DNA of 47,328 nucleotides from Trinickia symbiotica. Lineage in GTDB: Bacteria; Pseudomonadota; Gammaproteobacteria; Burkholderiales; Burkholderiaceae. How positions within the stretch are numbered: position 1 is the stretch's first letter; each line of letters opens with the position of its first letter. Below are positions 27,462-36,773 of the stretch, one piece after another. The notes under the pieces were generated by a model, which ran no database searches, had not been told where the DNA came from, and saw only the letters and a program-made list of their open reading frames with translations. A program made the translations under genes and the position numbers. The DNA lies in contig NZ_PTIR01000031.1 of NCBI RefSeq assembly GCF_002934455.1, positions 1 through 47,328 on the forward strand. Reading direction: 5' to 3'.

Positions 27462-28568
27462 ATGCTCAGTTTCGCGCTCGGTTTTCTCGTCTCGCTCTTC
27501 GTCACGTTGTTGATCGTGCGCTATGCGCATCTTCATGAGCGGTTTTCGACCGACAGCGATCTGGCCGGCGTTCAGAAATTTCATGTGCGGCCAGTGCCTC
27601 GAGTTGGCGGTGTCGGGATCGTGATTGGGCTTGTCGCTTCGACGCTGGAGCTACTCGGCCCTTACCCTGCAGTGTCGCGCGGTATTCTTGCGCTGATCGC
27701 CTGCGGCATCCCGGCCTTCGCTTCGGGGCTCATCGAAGACGTCACCAAGCGAGTTTCGCCGACCGTACGGCTCGTCGCGACGATGGGTGCCGCGGCTCTC
27801 GCCTACTTCACGTTGCATATCGCCGTGATCCGCATAAGTGTCCCGCCACTCGATTTCCTGCTTTCGTACGCGGCCATTTCGTGCATCGTGACAGTGCTCG
27901 CTGTAGCGGCGCTCGCCAACGCGGTCAACATCATCGACGGTTTCAACGGTCTCGCTTCGATGGTCGCGATGATGATGTTCGCGTCGCTGGCCTATGTGGC
28001 CTTCCGCCTCTCGGACCCGATCGTGCTTTCCGCGTCGCTGATCATGATGGGCGCCGTGCTCGGCTTTTTCATCTGGAATTTTCCGGCTGGGCTGATCTTC
28101 CTTGGCGATGGCGGTGCTTATTTCATCGGGTTCATGCTTGCGGAGCTCGCGATCCTGCTCGTCATGCGGCATCGCGAAGTGTCGGCCTGGTATCCCGTAC
28201 TGCTTTTTGTGTATCCGATCTTCGAAACCTGCTTTTCCATCTATCGGAAGAAGTTCGTGCGCGGCATGTCTCCAGGCATTCCCGATGGAGTACATCTGCA
28301 CATGCTCGTCTATAAGCGGCTCATGCGCTGGGCCGTGGGGGCGAAAACCGCGCATGAGATCACACGAAGGAATTCGCTTACCTCGCCGTATCTGTGGCTG
28401 CTCTGTTTGATCGGCGTGATTCCCGCCACACTGTTTTGGCAACATACAGTGCATCTGTTCGCGTTCGTCGTTCTCTTTGCGGCGACCTACGTGTGGCTCT
28501 ATGTCAGCATCGTACGGTTCAGGTCGCCAAAGTGGCTGGTGTTTCGGCGCGGCCGGACCCGGCACTGA
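27462..28568 (+). CDS. WecA/MraY-family polyprenyl-phosphate sugar-1-phosphate transferase
   Basis: This 368-residue membrane enzyme with about 11 spans belongs to the family that starts glycan chains by moving HexNAc-1-phosphate from UDP-HexNAc onto undecaprenyl phosphate. Family motifs are visible: HVRPVPRVGG near the N-terminus, NAVNIIDGFNGLA, WNFPAGLIFLGDGG and the late His-rich loop HLHMLVYKR. In the first Asp pair one Asp is Glu (IEDVTK). A second enzyme of the same superfamily is encoded at 32344. It starts a plus-strand set with GtrA and GtrB-like genes. Confidence 0.85.
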   Translation: MLSFALGFLVSLFVTLLIVRYAHLHERFSTDSDLAGVQKFHVRPVPRVGGVGIVIGLVASTLELLGPYPAVSRGILALIACGIPAFASGLIEDVTKRVSPTVRLVATMGAAALAYFTLHIAVIRISVPPLDFLLSYAAISCIVTVLAVAALANAVNIIDGFNGLASMVAMMMFASLAYVAFRLSDPIVLSASLIMMGAVLGFFIWNFPAGLIFLGDGGAYFIGFMLAELAILLVMRHREVSAWYPVLLFVYPIFETCFSIYRKKFVRGMSPGIPDGVHLHMLVYKRLMRWAVGAKTAHEITRRNSLTSPYLWLLCLIGVIPATLFWQHTVHLFAFVVLFAATYVWLYVSIVRFRSPKWLVFRRGRTRH

Positions 28569-28579
28569 AGAGGATTGAG

Positions 28580-28984
28580 ATGCGACGCGAACTGACCCGT
28601 TTTGCCGTTGCCGGCACCCTCGGCTTCATCGTCGATGCTGGCGTGCTCTACATCGCGCTTTGGGCCGGCTTGGGGTACTACGCGGGCCGCGCCGTTTCGT
28701 TTCTGTGTGCAGTGTGGACGACATGGCAGTTCAACCGCCGGTTCACCTTCACACCGTCGAAGAGCCAATCCCTGCTCGCCGAGTGGGGGCGGTATCTCGT
28801 TGCAATGTCGGCCGGTGGTTGCGCGAACTATGCTTCCTATAGCGCAGTTGTCACTCTACTCAAGCCCACGTCATGGCTGCCGCTATTTGCCATCGCCGTC
28901 GGATCCATTGTAGGGCTGATGCTTAATTTCGTTTCGGCGAAATGGTGGGTCTTCAAGAAGACAACAGTTGAACCAGATCGCTGA
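28580..28984 (+). CDS. GtrA-family membrane protein (first set)
   Basis: This 134-residue protein has four membrane segments and the GtrA pattern: RFAVAGTLGFIVDAGVLY, FNRRFTF, and NFVSAKWWVF at the end. GtrA proteins are thought to flip polyprenyl-phosphate-linked sugars made by GtrB. The ATG at 28580 follows GAAGAGGA. The frame is open far upstream, but that part is a shadow of the WecA-like gene. A GtrB-like gene and a GT-C-like gene follow, completing a Gtr-type triad. Confidence 0.85.
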   Translation: MRRELTRFAVAGTLGFIVDAGVLYIALWAGLGYYAGRAVSFLCAVWTTWQFNRRFTFTPSKSQSLLAEWGRYLVAMSAGGCANYASYSAVVTLLKPTSWLPLFAIAVGSIVGLMLNFVSAKWWVFKKTTVEPDR

Positions 28985-29004
28985 ATGAGACGCCTAGCCG
29001 CGTT

Positions 29005-29034
29005 TTGCTACGTGTAGTAATCGTGCTGTAAAAT
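29005..29034 (+). promoter_or_regulatory. Candidate sigma-70 promoter before GtrB-like gene
   Basis: TTGCTA (29005-29010) and TAAAAT (29029-29034) are 18 bases apart, a reasonable -35/-10 pair. Transcription would begin near 29041, leaving a leader of about 65 bases. The leader holds GGTAGCGT at 29080-29087, which resembles part of the ops element (GGCGGTAGCGT) that recruits RfaH to long LPS operons. That second point is weak. Confidence 0.45.
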
Positions 29035-29105
29035 CGCGCGCTCGCCGCTCACTGACTGACATACCGTTGCCGATCGACCGGTAGCGTTCGTTTAACGACG
29101 ACAAC

Positions 29106-30092
29106 ATGCGCACGCCAACCATTGCAGTTCTGATACCTTGCTACAACGAAGCGGGAGCAATCCAGGCAGTCGTTCGAGATTTTCGGACGGCGCTTCCCCA
29201 AGCCGCGATCTACGTCTACGACAATAATTCAACCGACCAGACGGCAGAGCTCGCGCGCGAAGCAGGTGCGGTCGTTCGCACAGAAGTCCAACAAGGCAAG
29301 GGAAGCGTGGTCCGCCGAATGTTTCGGGACATTGAAGCCGACTTCTACATGATGGTGGATGGCGATGGCACTTATGATGCCAGCGTCGCACGCTCGATGT
29401 TGCAATTGGCCATTGGCGGTCCGTATGACCTCGTCAACTGCATCCGGCAAGCGACGGAAGAAGCCGCGTATCGAGGCGGTCACAAGTTCGGTAACTTCAT
29501 GCTCACCGGCGTCGTTCGCCGCATCTTCGGTGATCGAGTACAGGACATGCTATCGGGTTACAAGGTGTTCTCTAGGCGCTTTGTCAAGTCGTTCCCCGCC
29601 CTCTCGCACGGCTTCGACGTTGAAACCGAGCTGACGGTACACGCCCTGGAGCTGTCGATGCCCGTCGCGCACATCGACGGCCCATATCGAGGCAGAGTGG
29701 AAGGGTCGGCGAGCAAATTGCGCACATACCGTGACGGTTGGCGAATCTTGATGCTCATCTTCAAGCTGGTTCGTCATGAGCGACCGATGTTCTTCTTCAG
29801 CGCGATCGCCGCGCTTCTTGCGGCATGCTCGTTAGGATTGCTGGCGCCTGTAGTGGAAGAGTACGTGCAAACGGGATTGGTACCAAGACTCCCCACAGCA
29901 ATCCTGTCCATGGGCACGATGATGATGGCGTGCCTAAGTTTCGTGACGGGCACTATGCTCGATACGGTAACGCGTGGCCGTCGCGAGACCCGCATGCTGG
30001 CCTATCTCCAGCACCCGGCCTTCTTTGCGGTATCCGAGGAGACCGCACGCGCAGAGGCAAGCATGTCTTACTCGTCGGTGCGTCCGTCTTGA
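29106..30092 (+). CDS. GtrB/DPM1-like family 2 glycosyltransferase (first set)
   Basis: This 328-residue protein has a GT-A domain (VLIPCYNEAGAIQAVV, DNNSTDQT, the metal motif DGDGT at 85-89 and MLSGYKVFSRRF). Two C-terminal membrane spans follow (about 225-290). This is the layout of GtrB and polyprenyl-phosphate mannose/glucose synthases, which load a sugar onto undecaprenyl phosphate. It lies between a GtrA and a GT-C-like gene. The donor sugar is unknown. Confidence 0.83.
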   Translation: MRTPTIAVLIPCYNEAGAIQAVVRDFRTALPQAAIYVYDNNSTDQTAELAREAGAVVRTEVQQGKGSVVRRMFRDIEADFYMMVDGDGTYDASVARSMLQLAIGGPYDLVNCIRQATEEAAYRGGHKFGNFMLTGVVRRIFGDRVQDMLSGYKVFSRRFVKSFPALSHGFDVETELTVHALELSMPVAHIDGPYRGRVEGSASKLRTYRDGWRILMLIFKLVRHERPMFFFSAIAALLAACSLGLLAPVVEEYVQTGLVPRLPTAILSMGTMMMACLSFVTGTMLDTVTRGRRETRMLAYLQHPAFFAVSEETARAEASMSYSSVRPS

Positions 30093-30207
30093 CTAGCTCG
30101 TTGCTCTACTCGGTCAGCGCACAGCGGCTATGTCTTGCGAGGAGCCCCCATCAGCGCTACGCCGCGCCTGGCAACCGGCGCGTCCTACCCCTTGACCAAG
30201 CGCACTC

Positions 30208-32271
30208 ATGGGAATTGTGAAACGTCTCCTTTCGTCGATCCGCGTTGACCGAATCGGCGTCTCCGTGATCGCCATTTTGACGCTGTTTCTGCTTTTACGA
30301 AACACCGGACCATACCCCACAATAATGGGCGACGAATGGCATTACAGTGCGTTCAGCAGACTTATTAATCTCCGCTCGTCCCCGGACCCTGATTATCTTT
30401 ACCTCGCATTATTTCGCGTGGCCACTCGTTGCGGTGACGGCTACCTTCAGTGCGCTCGACTTGTCAATATCGCTTGGTTGTTGGTGGGCGCGGGGTTCCT
30501 CTATCTGTTCGCAAGACAGTTCCTATCGAAGGTTCCCGCGATGCTGATAGCGATCATCGCGATCGCGTCACCATTCAACGCCTACACCGTCTACTTCATG
30601 CCGGAATCCATGTATTTCGCCGGCTTCTGGGCGCTCGCGTGGTTTCTCATACGGCACTACAGAGATGGAGTCTCGTACTACAGCATCGGCGCAGGACTCC
30701 TGCTTGCCGCGCTTTCGCTCGTTAAGCCTCATGCCCTGTTTCTTCTCCCGGGTTTCGTCGTCTTTATCGCATACCAAGGCTATGCAACCAACGCCGAGCG
30801 GTTCTTAACCAAGGCAGCTATCACAGGCGGATCGTTCGTAATCACCGCGCTTGCCGCGAAGCTTGCCGGCGGCTATCTACTCGCGGGCAGGGCCGGCCTA
30901 ACCCTGCTCGGCCGTCGGTACACGTCGATGGCCGCTGACTCCGATCATACCCATCGCCTGATACAGACGCTGATGTCGTCCGCGACGGTGCTATGGCATC
31001 ATTCAATCGCTCTCGCGGTGCTATTCGGCACGCCGTTCTGTATCCTCCTCGGCCGGCTGTTCTCCCGCTCAAGGTGGACGCGCGGGTCGCATAGCGCCAT
31101 GCTGTCGTTAGAGATCTTGGCTCTTGCGGCAATTGCACCCTTGCTCGCAGTAACCGCTGGCTTCACGGTTATCGCTGTTGGAAGTGGGCCATATGAATCG
31201 CTAGTTCGATTGCATATGAGATATTATGATTTTACTTTCCCATTCCTGTTCATTATAGCCGCGTCAGCTTGCTCTTGCGCCGTATCCGTTAAAACGCAGG
31301 GTTTCTCAAAGACAATCACCGCGATACTGATCGCCGCGATGGCGCTGTACGCACTGTTTGAACTGAAAGGCCTGTTCATACCAAGTCTCGCTGATGCTCC
31401 AGAGCTTTTCGTGCTTACGTATAAGCAATTTTCTTTTCTCGCATTGGGTGCATGCAGCCTTTTATCATTGTTGGTCTGGACGTTCAATGAAAGGAAGGCG
31501 GCGAAGCTATTCATCGGCGTTTTCACGCCACTTTTCCTTCTGACCTCGCTTATTTCGGTTTCCAATGAACTGCGACAACGACATCGCGTCGACGACTACG
31601 ACGCAGCCGGGTTAATCGCACGGCAGCTATTGAGCGACGACGATCGTGAGCGGCTGTTAGTAGCGGGACCGAGCGCGCCCAGCTTACTGCGGACGCTGTT
31701 TTATGTCGACGCGCCATCTGCCTCGTACCTGGAATTGAACAGCGGGGACACCTTTAAGGTGAGCGCTGTACCCCCTGACAGGAAATGGCTCTTGGTGATT
31801 GGGAGGCATGATGCGCTCGAGAGCGCTGCTGAAGTTTCTGACGCCGGACGATACGCATTGGTGAACCTGGACAACGTCGACTTCTCGAGCGCGCCTTCTG
31901 CGCAGACCATCGAGCGAATCGACGGAGTCTCGACGCCGGAGCCGTCGGGGACTTGGTCCATCGGCAGTCAAGTTTCGATTGTGTTCCACCGACCGCTGCC
32001 GGCAAAGTTCACCGTACGGCTGACGGCGGCCGCGTTCGGCCCTAATGTGGCTAAGCCTTTCACGGCCAGCGCAGGGCCGCAGACCAAGTCGTTCCGCCTC
32101 TCAGCTACTCCAACGACAGTCTCCCTTTCTTTCGAGAATAACGGTAGCCGAACGCTCTCGATCGCCGTGCCTGAGCCGATTTCCGCAAAAGCTCTCGGGC
32201 TTGGCGCAGATGAGCGACCTGTCGGGATACGCTTGATAAAGCTGCAGATCGTGCCGGAGAAGATTGACTAG
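30208..32271 (+). CDS. GT-C-like membrane glycosyltransferase with shared C-terminal domain (first set)
   Basis: This 687-residue protein has about 12 membrane segments over residues 1-455. The first outside loop has GDEWHYS, the Asp-Glu pair common in GT-C enzymes that use polyprenyl-phosphate sugars in the periplasm. After the last span a soluble region of about 220 residues ends in a beta-rich domain (from about 587) with LPAKFTVRL, AFGPNVAKP and a final LG-x3-DER block. The same domain closes the protein at 44949. I recall such domains listed as DUF7024 but cannot check it. Likely the GtrC-type transferase that modifies O-antigen or core. Base composition is lower in GC than in the housekeeping genes. 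Confidence 0.68.
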   Translation: MGIVKRLLSSIRVDRIGVSVIAILTLFLLLRNTGPYPTIMGDEWHYSAFSRLINLRSSPDPDYLYLALFRVATRCGDGYLQCARLVNIAWLLVGAGFLYLFARQFLSKVPAMLIAIIAIASPFNAYTVYFMPESMYFAGFWALAWFLIRHYRDGVSYYSIGAGLLLAALSLVKPHALFLLPGFVVFIAYQGYATNAERFLTKAAITGGSFVITALAAKLAGGYLLAGRAGLTLLGRRYTSMAADSDHTHRLIQTLMSSATVLWHHSIALAVLFGTPFCILLGRLFSRSRWTRGSHSAMLSLEILALAAIAPLLAVTAGFTVIAVGSGPYESLVRLHMRYYDFTFPFLFIIAASACSCAVSVKTQGFSKTITAILIAAMALYALFELKGLFIPSLADAPELFVLTYKQFSFLALGACSLLSLLVWTFNERKAAKLFIGVFTPLFLLTSLISVSNELRQRHRVDDYDAAGLIARQLLSDDDRERLLVAGPSAPSLLRTLFYVDAPSASYLELNSGDTFKVSAVPPDRKWLLVIGRHDALESAAEVSDAGRYALVNLDNVDFSSAPSAQTIERIDGVSTPEPSGTWSIGSQVSIVFHRPLPAKFTVRLTAAAFGPNVAKPFTASAGPQTKSFRLSATPTTVSLSFENNGSRTLSIAVPEPISAKALGLGADERPVGIRLIKLQIVPEKID

Positions 32272-32343
32272 GCGTTGAGCGGTTAGCTATTGGGAAGCCG
32301 AACTGTGGTCGGCAACCCGTCCGCGATTTCATCAAAGTATGGC

Positions 32344-33345
32344 TTATCGAGGTACCGCTGCCCGAGATTTCTGGAATGCATTCCAGCGCAGATCAATGCG
32401 GCCACCGACGGCCGCGAGCGTCAGGTACCAAGCGATGACGAGCGCCCACTGGACAATCGGCGACAAGTACATCGCAATCAACGCTATCGCGGAACCGCCC
32501 ACCATCAGCGAGTAGTAGAACAAGGCAACGCGAACGTGGGAAGCCCCAAGCTGGACGAGGCGCTGGTAGTAGTGCTCACGATGAGCTTCCCATACCCTTT
32601 CGCGCCGCGCGAGGCGGCGCAGCAACGTCGCGGTTGCATCAGCAAAAAATGGAGCGAACGCGAGCGCCGGAAACCAGACCGGCCAAGCGCCATGCTGCCA
32701 TCCCCAAAAGCCCATAGCGCCAGCGAGAAAACCGAGCGGAACTGAGCCGATATCGCCGAGAAAGACTCGCGCAGGATTGAAATTGAGGATGAGAAAACCG
32801 AGACCCGCGCCGGCTACAGCGGCCCCAGCGAGGGACAGTTGCGGCTGCGACGGCGCAGCACCGATTGCATAGGTCGCGAACCCAAAAACAGCCATGCCAC
32901 CAGCCAAACCGTTCGAGCCGTCCATGAAGTTGTAGAGATTCACAATCCATACAACCACAATGACGGCTATGGCGGCAAGCCACGCATCGATATGCACGAC
33001 GCTTGCCGCCACTGCCGCACCGGCAACAGCGATGTGCGCGATGAATCGTGAACGTGCGGAGAGCCCGCGTCGATCGTCTATCTGCGATACGGCGCCCAGC
33101 ACGAGCGCACCCAGCGCTATCCAACGCAGGACCGGTGCCCCGATTACGATAAGCAGCAATGCAGCGGGGACCACACCCCATCCCCCCACGCGCGGGATCG
33201 GCTTCACATGCAGCGATCTGTGATTGGGGATGTCGATAGCTATCGCATCAGCCCACCCCGTACGCAGCAGAACCAATAGGACTGCAAAGCAAACGGCTGC
33301 GGCTATACCGCCGGTCAGGAGCAACGATGGCAGCGCGGTGATCAC
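32344..33345 (-). CDS. WbpL/WbiH-like polyprenyl-phosphate sugar-1-phosphate transferase
   Basis: This 333-residue membrane enzyme of the WecA/MraY superfamily has NHRSLHVKPIPRVGG, an Asp pair in QIDDRRG, NLYNFMDGSNGLAGG, FLGDIGSVPLGF and the late loop HREHYYQRLVQLG. WbpL-type enzymes start O-antigen synthesis with FucNAc, QuiNAc or GalNAc phosphates. The GTG start overlaps the stop of the epimerase gene (GTGA). It is the last of three minus-strand genes, WbpM-, WbpV- and WbpL-like, the same trio seen as wbiI, wbiG and wbiH in Burkholderia O-antigen clusters. The 72 bases to the convergent plus-strand gene hold only a weak hairpin. Confidence 0.87.
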   Translation of the reverse strand: MITALPSLLLTGGIAAAVCFAVLLVLLRTGWADAIAIDIPNHRSLHVKPIPRVGGWGVVPAALLLIVIGAPVLRWIALGALVLGAVSQIDDRRGLSARSRFIAHIAVAGAAVAASVVHIDAWLAAIAVIVVVWIVNLYNFMDGSNGLAGGMAVFGFATYAIGAAPSQPQLSLAGAAVAGAGLGFLILNFNPARVFLGDIGSVPLGFLAGAMGFWGWQHGAWPVWFPALAFAPFFADATATLLRRLARRERVWEAHREHYYQRLVQLGASHVRVALFYYSLMVGGSAIALIAMYLSPIVQWALVIAWYLTLAAVGGRIDLRWNAFQKSRAAVPR

Positions 33346-34307
33346 GGGATGTCAACCCTATGCTTTTCCAGGCCGCGCACCATCTCGGCGAGGCCTTCCG
33401 ATACCGTCCATGGTGGCACCCAGCCAAGTTCTTCGCGAAGCCTGATCGTCTCCATGCGCAAAGGCCCCGTCAACCGTTCGATCCGCGCTGACTGTCCGAG
33501 CAGTTTTCCGGCTGCGCGCAGCCAGGCGATCGGTACAGGCACGATCCGGGCTCGCCGGCCCAGGGCATCTGCGATCGCTTGGATCATTTCTGCAACGCTC
33601 AGGTCGTTGCCGTCAGTCACATGAAAGACGCCATCGAGCGCGCCCGCATTCGTCGCCAGCAGGCCGATCGCATCCGCGAGATTACCCACGTAGACCATGC
33701 TGCGCCGAGCGACAACCGCGCCGAGCGGTAACGGAATACCCTTTTGAATGGCTTTCGTCAGACTCAAGAAGTTGGCTCGCACCCCTGGCCCATAGACTAG
33801 CGGCGGCCGAACGATAACGATTTCCATCCCATTGGCGCGGCCGTACTCGGATAGCGCAATTTCCGCTTCCCTCTTGGATATCCCGTATGGATCGACAGGT
33901 ACCGGCTGGTCGTCCTCGCGCCAGGGTCGCCCCGGCTCCCCTTCGCCAAGTGCTTTCACGCTACTGACGAACACGAATCGGCGAGCACCGGCATGCAGCG
34001 CTGCGCGAGCCGCATTGAGCGCACCGTCCACATTGGCGGCTCGATAGACCGAAAGCGGATCGGCTACGCGGTCGCGCATGACGTGCACACGCGCCGCCAG
34101 ATGAACGAATACATCGCAGCGACCGAGCTCCGGCTGCCCCGCGGCCAACGAGGCAAAGTTGTCATCGTGTATGAGGAGTTCGATCCAGCGTGGATCATGA
34201 TTTCCGGAACGGCGTACGAGCGCGATCACATCCTGATGCGCCTCATGGAGCGCGACGCATAACGCGCGACCAACGAAACCGTTGGCACCGCTTACTGCAA
34301 TACGCAT
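33342..34307 (-). CDS. WbpV/WbiG-like NAD-dependent sugar epimerase/reductase
   Basis: This 321-residue short-chain dehydrogenase has SGANGFVGRALC at the N-terminus, SSVKALGEG, and Tyr-x3-Lys in YGISKREAE. Relatives reduce or epimerise UDP-4-keto-6-deoxy-HexNAc to UDP-QuiNAc or UDP-FucNAc, which fits the WbpM-like dehydratase before it and the WbpL-like transferase after it. The ATG at 34307 has AGAGG upstream. Longer in-frame extensions run only into the WbpM-like gene and are not used. Confidence 0.85.
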   Translation of the reverse strand: MRIAVSGANGFVGRALCVALHEAHQDVIALVRRSGNHDPRWIELLIHDDNFASLAAGQPELGRCDVFVHLAARVHVMRDRVADPLSVYRAANVDGALNAARAALHAGARRFVFVSSVKALGEGEPGRPWREDDQPVPVDPYGISKREAEIALSEYGRANGMEIVIVRPPLVYGPGVRANFLSLTKAIQKGIPLPLGAVVARRSMVYVGNLADAIGLLATNAGALDGVFHVTDGNDLSVAEMIQAIADALGRRARIVPVPIAWLRAAGKLLGQSARIERLTGPLRMETIRLREELGWVPPWTVSEGLAEMVRGLEKHRVDIP

Positions 34308-34353
34308 CCGATGCCTCTGCACCGCACTGTCTGGGGAAGCCACGAGCCGCCCC

Positions 34354-36243
34354 TCAAGAACGGCTCGCCGATATCGCGCGGGAATGCACGCTCTGCAGCA
34401 ATTGCGCCGACACCGGACGATACTCCGGAACCCAGCGGCGCAGATCGCGCCTGACTTCGTCGTCCGCAACCACGCGATGCTGCATGAGCCACGGGAGGAG
34501 TTCGTCGAGCAGGCTGTCCGGTACCTCACGCGCACGAGCGATGCGCAATTTTGGATGAGGTGTACGCGTGGTCGTCTCGTCGTCGGCGAGCAGTTCCTCG
34601 TAGAGCTTTTCTCCCGGACGCAGCCCCGAGAATTCGATTCTGATCTGCTCCTCCGTGTATCCGTAAAGACGAATGAGATCCCGCGCTAGATCAACGATTC
34701 GCACCGGCTGCCCCATGTCCAGAATAAATATCTCCCCGCCATGGCCCATGCTGGACGCCTGCAAGACCAATTGCGATGCTTCCGGAATCGTCATGAAAAA
34801 TCTGGTGATTTCCGGGTGCGTCACCGTAACCGGTCCGCCCTTGGCGATTTGCTGCTGGAATTTCGGGATTACGCTGCCAGCGCTCCCCAGTACGTTGCCG
34901 AAACGCACCGTCTCGAATTGCGTAACAATGCTCGTCTGCTGCAGGGCCTGGCACGCCATTTCGGCGAGGCGCTTGCTCGCGCCCATTACGTTGGAAGGAT
35001 TTACCGCCTTATCGGTCGAAATCAGCACGAAGCGCTTCACGCCATGCCGAATCGCAGCGCGCCCGACACGGTAGGTGCCGAGCACGTTGTTTCGGACGGC
35101 CTGCCATGCGTTCAGCTCCTCCATCAACGGCACGTGCTTATATGCGGCCGCGTGATAGACAATATGCGGCACATAGCGTGACATGAGCTGGTCTAGCAGC
35201 AGTGAATCCTTTGCATCGCCGACAATCGGTACGACCGACAGTTCAGGGAAGCGCTCGCGCAGTTCTTCGGTCAGTCGATAAACGGCAAATTCGGAAAGGT
35301 CGAGGGCAACGAGTTGAGCGGGCGCAAACCGTAAGACTTGACGGCATAGCTCCGAACCGATGGAACCGCCGGCGCCAGTCACCATGACAACTCGGCCTCG
35401 TAGCAATCCTTCTACGTGCTCAGTATCGATGCTCACCGGTTCCCGGCCAAGGAGGTCTTCGAGATCGATCTGTCTGACTTGCGAGAGCACAGCCTGTCCT
35501 GGCACCAGCGTCGTCAAGGCGGGCAGAACCATCGCCCGAACGCCGGCCCGCACGCAGAGTGTCGCGACGCGGCGCTGTGCATCGACCGAAGCGGAAGGCA
35601 TTGCGATGATTGCGTGATCGATCTTCAATGACGCCGCATAGCGCGGAAGATCTCCAATCGCGCCGAGAACTTTGTAGCCGTAAAGTTCGCGTCCCTGCTT
35701 CAGCGGATCATCGTCGAGCAAACCGGCCAGCCGCCACTCTTTGGAACGGGACAGTTCGCGCGCGAGGCTCGCGCCCGCGTTGCCTGCCCCAAGAATGAGG
35801 ACTGGCTTCCCTTGGGCCATCAACGCGCCGTAGAGGTAGAACTCCTTCGTAGTCCTGTATAGCGCTCGAGCGCCCCCCATGAAAAGCAGCACGAGCAACG
35901 GTGACACGACTAGAACCGAGCGCGGCGTGATGGGCATCGGCTGAACCATCAGCGAAGCAATCATCGTGAGCAGAGCGCCTGCCGTCACTGCCTTCGAGAT
36001 TCGGATGAGGTCAGGCAGGCTTGCGAAGACCCACATGCCCCGATACAGGCCGAAGGTCCGGAACGCGATGCCGTATGCCGGAAGGACCCAGACGAGCGAC
36101 TTTAGCCCGCCGTGCATGAAATCGAGCGGGACGGAACCGTTGAACCGAATGAAATACGCGGCAAGCCATGCTCCCATAACCGCGCAAAGGTCGAATAGGA
36201 ACACACAAACGGACAGCCATGAGGCTTTGCGTCGGCGTAGCAT
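34354..36243 (-). CDS. WbpM/WbiI-like UDP-HexNAc 4,6-dehydratase
   Basis: This 629-residue inner-membrane protein has four N-terminal spans, a first Rossmann domain (LILGAGNAGASLAREL) and a second catalytic one (VTGAGGSIGSELC, 289-296). The active site is the Ser-Met-Lys form: STDKAVNPSNVMGASK with Met420 and Lys424 in place of Tyr-x3-Lys, as in WbpM. It makes UDP-4-keto-6-deoxy-GlcNAc for QuiNAc or FucNAc. I use the ATG at 36243, which has AAGGGTGA at proper distance; a GTG at 36252 would add three residues. Confidence 0.92.
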   Translation of the reverse strand: MLRRRKASWLSVCVFLFDLCAVMGAWLAAYFIRFNGSVPLDFMHGGLKSLVWVLPAYGIAFRTFGLYRGMWVFASLPDLIRISKAVTAGALLTMIASLMVQPMPITPRSVLVVSPLLVLLFMGGARALYRTTKEFYLYGALMAQGKPVLILGAGNAGASLARELSRSKEWRLAGLLDDDPLKQGRELYGYKVLGAIGDLPRYAASLKIDHAIIAMPSASVDAQRRVATLCVRAGVRAMVLPALTTLVPGQAVLSQVRQIDLEDLLGREPVSIDTEHVEGLLRGRVVMVTGAGGSIGSELCRQVLRFAPAQLVALDLSEFAVYRLTEELRERFPELSVVPIVGDAKDSLLLDQLMSRYVPHIVYHAAAYKHVPLMEELNAWQAVRNNVLGTYRVGRAAIRHGVKRFVLISTDKAVNPSNVMGASKRLAEMACQALQQTSIVTQFETVRFGNVLGSAGSVIPKFQQQIAKGGPVTVTHPEITRFFMTIPEASQLVLQASSMGHGGEIFILDMGQPVRIVDLARDLIRLYGYTEEQIRIEFSGLRPGEKLYEELLADDETTTRTPHPKLRIARAREVPDSLLDELLPWLMQHRVVADDEVRRDLRRWVPEYRPVSAQLLQSVHSRAISASRS

Positions 36244-36446
36244 CGACGTCACCCTTCAGTTCGACCGCAAACGGTCGTTTGAGAATAGCGGCATCGAACA
36301 TTCATTGTGGTAGTGCCAGCCCTCTTACGTCGGTGCGGACGCGTAGAACAGATAGGTTTGCGGCCGGCGGGCGCCCGTCACCGGCGACCTCTCTCAGTGG
36401 CTCCCGTGCATGTTACGAACACAAACAACCGTCCGGGCGAGCGCAC

Positions 36447-36472
36447 ATTATATCGGACTGCACGCCCGTCAA
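36447..36472 (-). promoter_or_regulatory. Candidate promoter for the wbpM-like operon
   Basis: On the minus strand TTGACG (36472-36467) and TATAAT (36452-36447) are both near consensus but only 14 bases apart, short of the usual 16-18. It lies about 200 bases before the wbpM-like start. If real, it may need an activator that corrects the spacing, or it may work with another -35. Confidence 0.42.
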
Positions 36473-36773
36473 GCCGCCTTTCTCGGAGGCCGCCCCCGGC
36501 ACTGTTGCGACCCCGATCGTCCCAAGTCGCTGTTGTGCGGACGACGTTAGGAATCGGCGGCCAAGCGGAGCAGGTCACGAGAACCGCATATGCATCGATG
36601 AAGGAATCACTCCCGCGGTCGGTCGCCGTTCGCATTGCCTCCTTGGCATTGCGCGCAATGCTGTTGCAAGGCCAAGACGAATAGACGGCCAGAGGCAGCG
36701 CATCGCGAACTAGCGACGATCGTTCGAAAAAGGCTCCAAGTGCTGGCGCCCAAGCAAACGTGTATCAAGGAAC

